Of a DNA stretch of 64,000 nucleotides, positions 59,935 through 64,000 are shown piece by piece; position 1 is the stretch's first letter; the number at the start of each line of letters is the position of its first letter. The stretch is taken from positions 186,001-250,000 of the forward strand of contig NZ_JAJLQZ010000003.1 in the NCBI RefSeq assembly GCF_020991375.1, in the 5' to 3' direction. Position numbers and translations under genes: made by a program. Source of the DNA: Glycomyces amatae (GTDB lineage: Bacteria; Actinomycetota; Actinomycetes; Mycobacteriales; Micromonosporaceae). The notes under the pieces are model-generated. The model saw nothing but the letters and a program-made list of their open reading frames with translations. It was not told the DNA's origin and searched no databases.

Positions 59935-60963
59935 GTGGCCAGGTCCCCGGCACCGCGCGGCACGCGCGCCGCCACACTGTCCGACGTGGCGAGGCTGGCG
60001 GGCGTCTCCGTGGCCACCGCCTCCAAGGCCCTCAACGGCCGCAACCACGTCCACGCCCAGACCCGCGAGCGGGTCCTCGAAGCGGCCGCGCAGCTGTCCT
60101 TCTCCCCCAACTCGCTCGCCCGGGGCCTGCTGGCGGGCCGCACCGGCACCGTGGGCCTCCTGACCTCGGACCTGGTGGGCCGCTTCAGCCTCCCGATCCT
60201 CATGGGCGCCGAGGACGCCTTCGGCGCGGGCCAGGTCTCGGTCTTCCTGTGCGACGCCAGGGGCGACGCGATCCGCGAGCGCCACCACGTGCGGGCCCTG
60301 CTCAGCCGCCGGGTCGACGGCCTCATCGTGGTCGGCTCCTCCACCGACCCCCGGCCGCCCCTGGCCGACTCGGTGGACGTGCCGGTCGTCTACGCCTACG
60401 CGCCCTCCGAAGACCCCGAGGACCTCTCGATCGTCCCCGACAACGTCGGCGCCGGCCGCATGGCCGTGGAGCACCTGCTCGCCTGCGGGCGCACCAGGAT
60501 CGCGCACATCAGCGGCGACCGCCACTACAGCGCCGCGCGCGACCGCGTCGAGGGCGCGCGGGCCGCGCTCGAGGAGGCCGGCGTCCCGCTGGTCGGCCAG
60601 GTCGCCTACGGCACCTGGGAGGAGGGCTGGGGCCGCGCCGCGGCCGGGATGCTGCTGGACCGCGACCCGGATGTGGACGCCGTGCTGTGCGGCTCCGACC
60701 AGGTCGCCCGGGGCGTGCTGGACACGCTCCGGGACCGGGGCCGCCGCGTGCCCGACGACGTCGCCGTGATGGGCTTCGACAACTGGGAGGTCATGACCTC
60801 CGGCGCCCGCCCGCATCTGACCAGTGTGGACATGAACCTGGAGGACCTGGGCCGGACCGCGGCCAGGGCCCTGTTCGAGTCGCTCGACACCGAGCACGGC
60901 AAGGGCGTCCGCACCGTCCAGTGCCGCGTCGTCCCGAGGGGGTCGACCGTCCCGGACGCCTGA
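59935..60963 (+). CDS. LacI-family repressor of the glycan operon
   Basis: Transcriptional repressor of 342 aa. The N-terminal helix-turn-helix with hinge reads ATLSDVARLAGVSVATASKA then LNGRNHVHAQTRERVLEAAA. The periplasmic-binding-protein-like sensor domain follows, with VDGLIVVGSS and DAVLCGSDQVARGVLDTL. GTG 59935 has AAGGAGG upstream; the open frame continues to 59653 but that part overlaps the promoter region. It is divergent from the seven-gene operon and the operator lies between them. A released sugar is the expected inducer. Confidence 0.93.
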   Translation: MARSPAPRGTRAATLSDVARLAGVSVATASKALNGRNHVHAQTRERVLEAAAQLSFSPNSLARGLLAGRTGTVGLLTSDLVGRFSLPILMGAEDAFGAGQVSVFLCDARGDAIRERHHVRALLSRRVDGLIVVGSSTDPRPPLADSVDVPVVYAYAPSEDPEDLSIVPDNVGAGRMAVEHLLACGRTRIAHISGDRHYSAARDRVEGARAALEEAGVPLVGQVAYGTWEEGWGRAAAGMLLDRDPDVDAVLCGSDQVARGVLDTLRDRGRRVPDDVAVMGFDNWEVMTSGARPHLTSVDMNLEDLGRTAARALFESLDTEHGKGVRTVQCRVVPRGSTVPDA

Positions 60964-61121
60964 TCAGTGGCGCGTGTTCACCAGTGGGACTCGAGGCGAT
61001 CACCGGGGTTCGCCCAGAATTTGGCGATTATTTTCGTGTTTTGGCCTTCCCGTGTAGCTGATTTTCATGGGATCTTGGACGGGACCCTGCACCGCCACTC
61101 CCCCGAAGGCCAGGTCCCATC

Positions 61122-64000
61122 GTGCGCAAGACCCCCTGGATCCTCGCGGCCCTGCTGGCCGCCGGCGCCGTCGCGCCGCCCGCCGCCGCCCAGGAGGCGG
61201 TAGGCGAGGCGATCACCGTCGACGCCGACACCGCCCTGCTCGCCCCCGGCGTCACGCTCGAGTCCTCCGACCGGTGGGAGGACCAGGGCTGGCTGCGCGC
61301 CGACGCGGCCACCGTCGACCTCACCGCCGACGTCCGCGCCGCGTACGTCTCCCCCGGGTCGGTCGCCGAGGCCGCGCCGGTCCGCGACCAGCTCGGCGGA
61401 GTCGACGACGTGGTCCTGGCCTTCAACGCCGACTTCTTCGACATCAACGACACCGGCGGGGCCGAGGGCGTCGCCATCACCGGCGGCGAACTGGTCAAGT
61501 CCGCCGACACCGGCACCGCGAACACGCTCGGCTTCGACGCCGAGGGGCGCGCGGCGATCGAGCCGATCGGGTTCACCGGCACCGCCGTCAGCGGGTCGCA
61601 CACGTTCGACCTCCACGGCCTCAACACGACCGAGCTGCCCGCGGACGGCATCGGCGTGTACGACGCGAACTGGGGCGAGGCGAGCCGCGCCCGCGTCACC
61701 GAGGGCGCCGCCGACATCGTCGAAGTGACCATCGTGGACGGCGTCGTCGCGGCCGTGACCGACGCGCCCGAGGCCGGGCCCATCGCCGAGGACGCTCTCG
61801 CGCTCGTCGGCCGCGACGCCGGGGCCGAGGCCCTCGGAGCACTCGCGGTCGGCGACGAGGTCGCAGTGGACTACGCGCCCTTGGTCGAGGGCGAGGTCCC
61901 GCAGACGGCGGTCTCGGGCCGCCAGGTCCTCGTCGAGGACGGCCGGATCGTCCCGCACGACGACCGGACCCGCCACCCGCGCACCGCCGTCGGCGTCTCC
62001 GAGGACGGCGCCACCCTGTACGTCGTCACCGTGGACGGCCGCCAGGCCGCCAGCGGCGGGTACAGCCTCGACGAGCTCGCCGAGCAGCTGCTGGCGATGG
62101 GCGCCCACGACGCGCTCAACCTCGACGGCGGCGGCTCCTCCACGCTGCTCGCCCGCGCCCCGGGCACCGACGACCTGGTCGCGGTCAACAGCCCCTCGGA
62201 CGGCACCGAGCGGGCCGTGGGCAACGGCCTGGCCCTGACCGTCCCGGCCGGGGACGGCGACGCGGACGGGTTCGCGGTCGCACCGCAGGCCCCGTTCGCG
62301 CCCGGCGCGATCGAGGGCGCCGACTACGACCGGGTCTTCCCCGGGCTGACGCGCCCGCTCTCGTGGGCGGCGCACGACGACACGCTCGCCCCGGCCGAGG
62401 CGACGCCGCGCTGGCGGACCTCGCCCTCCTGGTCGGGCCATGTGGACGGTGACGCGGTCTTCCACGCCGGGTACCTGCCGGGCACCGCGACCGTCACCGC
62501 CCGGTCCGGGAGCGCCGCCGGCGCGACGGAGCTGACGGTGCTCGGGCCGCTCGCCGCGATCGCGCCCTCGCAGCGACTGCTCTCGCTGCCCGAGGCCGGG
62601 GCCGAGGCCCCGTTCCAGCTCATCGGGACCGACGCGGACGGCTTCACCGCGCCGATCGACCCGGCGGACGTCGCGCTCGAGTACGACGAGGACCTGTTCG
62701 CGATCGAACCCGACGGCCTCGGCGGCTTCACCCTCACGGCGGAGGCCGCGAGCGGATCGGGCACCGTGGCGTTCACCGTCAAGGGCCGGACGACGGCGCT
62801 CGCCGTCACGGTCGGGCTCACCGAGCGGACCGTCGCCGACTTCAGTGACGCATCGCAGTGGACGTTCACGGCGGCGCGGGCGACCGGGTCGGTGACGCCC
62901 GGGGCGGGGCACGACGGCGAGGGGCTCACGCTCGCCTACGACTTCGCGCAGTCCACCGCCACCCGCGCCGCCTACGCGTGGCCGCCGGCGGGCATCGCCG
63001 TCGAGGGCCAGCCGCAGCGCTTCGGGATGTGGATCGAGTCGCAGGGGAACGGCGAGTGGCCGTCCCTGCACCTCAAGGACGCGGCGGGCACCGACGTGGT
63101 GCTGCGCGGCGACCACTTGAACGAGCCGGGCTGGCAGTGGGCCGAGTTCGACGTGCCCGCGGGCGTGGACTACCCGGTCGCCGTCCACCGCTTCTACGTC
63201 GCCGAGACCAGGCCCGACGCGGCCTACCAGGGTGAGATCACCATCAGCGGCCTCACCGCCTACACCGCACCCGATGTCGAGGTGCCGGATGAGGAGGCGC
63301 GGCCCGACCCGCTGGTGGCCGACGGCCTCGACGGGGCCGACTGGACCTTCGCGGTCATGTCGGACGCGCAGTTCACCGCCGAGAACCCCGACGGCCCCAT
63401 CGTCGAGTCGGCCCGCCGCACGCTCCGCGAGATCGCGGCCTCCGACGCGGAACTCCTGATCGTCAACGGCGACCTGGTGGACGAGTGCGAGAGCGACGAC
63501 CTCGCCCTGGCCGAGCGGATTCTGGACGAGGAGCTCGGCGACGGACCCGACTGGGTCTACGTGCCGGGCAACCACGAGGCCATGGGCTGCGACGTCGAGG
63601 ACTGGTCGGCGGTGTTCGGCCCCGCCCACCAGGTCTTCGACCGCGGCGGGACCCGGTTCGTCACGCTCGACACCTCGGGGCTGACCATCGCCGACGGCGG
63701 CTGGGACCAGGTCGCGATGCTCCGCGAGGCGCTCGACGAGGCCGCCGCCGACCCCGCGGTCGACTCGGTCGCCGTGGTCGCCCACGTGCCGACGAACGAC
63801 AAGAGCCCGCAGGCCGCGAGCCAGCTCGGCGACCGGCTCGAGGCCGAGGTGGTGGAGCGCTGGCTCACCGGGTTCGAGGCCGACAGCGGCAAGGAGGCGC
63901 TCTACATCGGCGCGCACGCCGGCTACTTCGACGCCTCCCGCGTGGACGGCGTGTCCTACTGGGTGAACGGCAACTCCGGGAAGGCCCCGTCGAGCACGCC
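61122..64000 (+). CDS. Secreted phosphodiester glycosidase-metallophosphoesterase fusion (partial)
   Basis: Secreted protein, at least 959 aa, running past the window end. GTG 61122 starts a signal peptide (TPWILAALLAAGAVAPPAAA). The first catalytic part is an NAGPA-like phosphodiester glycosidase domain (about residues 40-370), with VLAFNADFFDINDTGGAEGV and the typical HDALNLDGGGSSTLL. Beta-sandwich linkers follow (about 390-720). The second catalytic part is a metallophosphoesterase with FAVMSDAQF, IVNGDLVDE, VPGNHEAMGC and VVAHVPTND as metal-ligand motifs. Combining both activities suggests sequential attack on glycosyl phosphodiesters in envelope or extracellular polymers. Weak AGGT precedes the GTG. 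Confidence 0.85.
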   Translation, partial: MRKTPWILAALLAAGAVAPPAAAQEAVGEAITVDADTALLAPGVTLESSDRWEDQGWLRADAATVDLTADVRAAYVSPGSVAEAAPVRDQLGGVDDVVLAFNADFFDINDTGGAEGVAITGGELVKSADTGTANTLGFDAEGRAAIEPIGFTGTAVSGSHTFDLHGLNTTELPADGIGVYDANWGEASRARVTEGAADIVEVTIVDGVVAAVTDAPEAGPIAEDALALVGRDAGAEALGALAVGDEVAVDYAPLVEGEVPQTAVSGRQVLVEDGRIVPHDDRTRHPRTAVGVSEDGATLYVVTVDGRQAASGGYSLDELAEQLLAMGAHDALNLDGGGSSTLLARAPGTDDLVAVNSPSDGTERAVGNGLALTVPAGDGDADGFAVAPQAPFAPGAIEGADYDRVFPGLTRPLSWAAHDDTLAPAEATPRWRTSPSWSGHVDGDAVFHAGYLPGTATVTARSGSAAGATELTVLGPLAAIAPSQRLLSLPEAGAEAPFQLIGTDADGFTAPIDPADVALEYDEDLFAIEPDGLGGFTLTAEAASGSGTVAFTVKGRTTALAVTVGLTERTVADFSDASQWTFTAARATGSVTPGAGHDGEGLTLAYDFAQSTATRAAYAWPPAGIAVEGQPQRFGMWIESQGNGEWPSLHLKDAAGTDVVLRGDHLNEPGWQWAEFDVPAGVDYPVAVHRFYVAETRPDAAYQGEITISGLTAYTAPDVEVPDEEARPDPLVADGLDGADWTFAVMSDAQFTAENPDGPIVESARRTLREIAASDAELLIVNGDLVDECESDDLALAERILDEELGDGPDWVYVPGNHEAMGCDVEDWSAVFGPAHQVFDRGGTRFVTLDTSGLTIADGGWDQVAMLREALDEAAADPAVDSVAVVAHVPTNDKSPQAASQLGDRLEAEVVERWLTGFEADSGKEALYIGAHAGYFDASRVDGVSYWVNGNSGKAPSST

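Noticed and set aside
55517-60163. Very long plus-strand open frame of about 1548 codons opposite the secreted glycosidases
   Set aside because: Its translation is Gly/Val/Asp-rich without domains, and it is the antisense shadow of well-supported genes in high-GC DNA.

Overview
The window is very GC-rich, almost fully coding DNA from an actinobacterium. The evidence is a ParA-ScpA-ScpB-RluB-Cmk chromosome locus, many GTG starts, leaderless TANNNT promoters, GAF-less NarL-type two-component genes, a PASTA-tailed Hsp70 and a sugar ABC importer without its own ATPase. The carbohydrate-active gene set would suit a soil or plant-associated actinomycete. The genus cannot be fixed from sequence alone. 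No rRNA, tRNA, CRISPR array, IS element or prophage was seen.

Layout. 1-6.4 kb (minus strand): housekeeping block of Nudix ADP-ribose pyrophosphatase, alanine dehydrogenase, ParA, ScpA, ScpB, RluB, a YccF membrane protein and the start of cytidylate kinase. 6.4-8.5 kb: TetR repressor divergent from an MFS exporter, with a perfect 22-bp palindrome between them. 8.55-8.73 kb: a G/C homopolymer tract that may be an assembly artefact. 9.0-15.2 kb: a probable anti-phage island with a PD-(D/E)xK nuclease converging on an AIPR-family protein and a membrane-anchored NACHT NTPase. 15.4-22 kb: an Asp-rich repeat protein, a SHOCT membrane protein, a HEAT-repeat membrane protein and a large DUF4132 protein. 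22.1-24.8 kb: a Nudix-winged-helix regulator divergent from SPFH and NAD-kinase-like genes. 24.8-27.7 kb: a LysR regulator with no stop codon at its expected end, and two aldo/keto reductases. 27.8-31.2 kb: a tightly overlapped ABC-2 exporter plus histidine kinase and response regulator. 31.3-39.5 kb: PRC-barrel protein, Hsp70-PASTA protein, AAC(3)-type acetyltransferase with MFS transporter, membrane Ser/Thr kinase with FHA protein, DUF1304 protein and KptA. 39.6-46.3 kb: DHA2 exporter with HxlR regulator, lipoprotein, a gene-poor decayed kilobase, two alpha/beta hydrolases, a tiny zinc-ribbon protein and an inositol-phosphatase-like enzyme.

46.4-61 kb is a coherent system: seven minus-strand genes for a secreted multidomain glycosidase, a GH43, a secreted GH127-type enzyme, a sugar-binding lipoprotein, two permeases and a cytoplasmic GH127. 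A divergent LacI regulator sits at one end with a consensus promoter and operator, and a strong hairpin closes the other end. It probably degrades and imports L-arabinofuranose-containing glycans. The window ends inside a secreted phosphodiester glycosidase-metallophosphoesterase fusion.

Many genes overlap by 4 bp (ATGA or GTGA), pointing to translational coupling. At least seven genes appear to be leaderless, with a -10 box 6-8 nt before the start codon.
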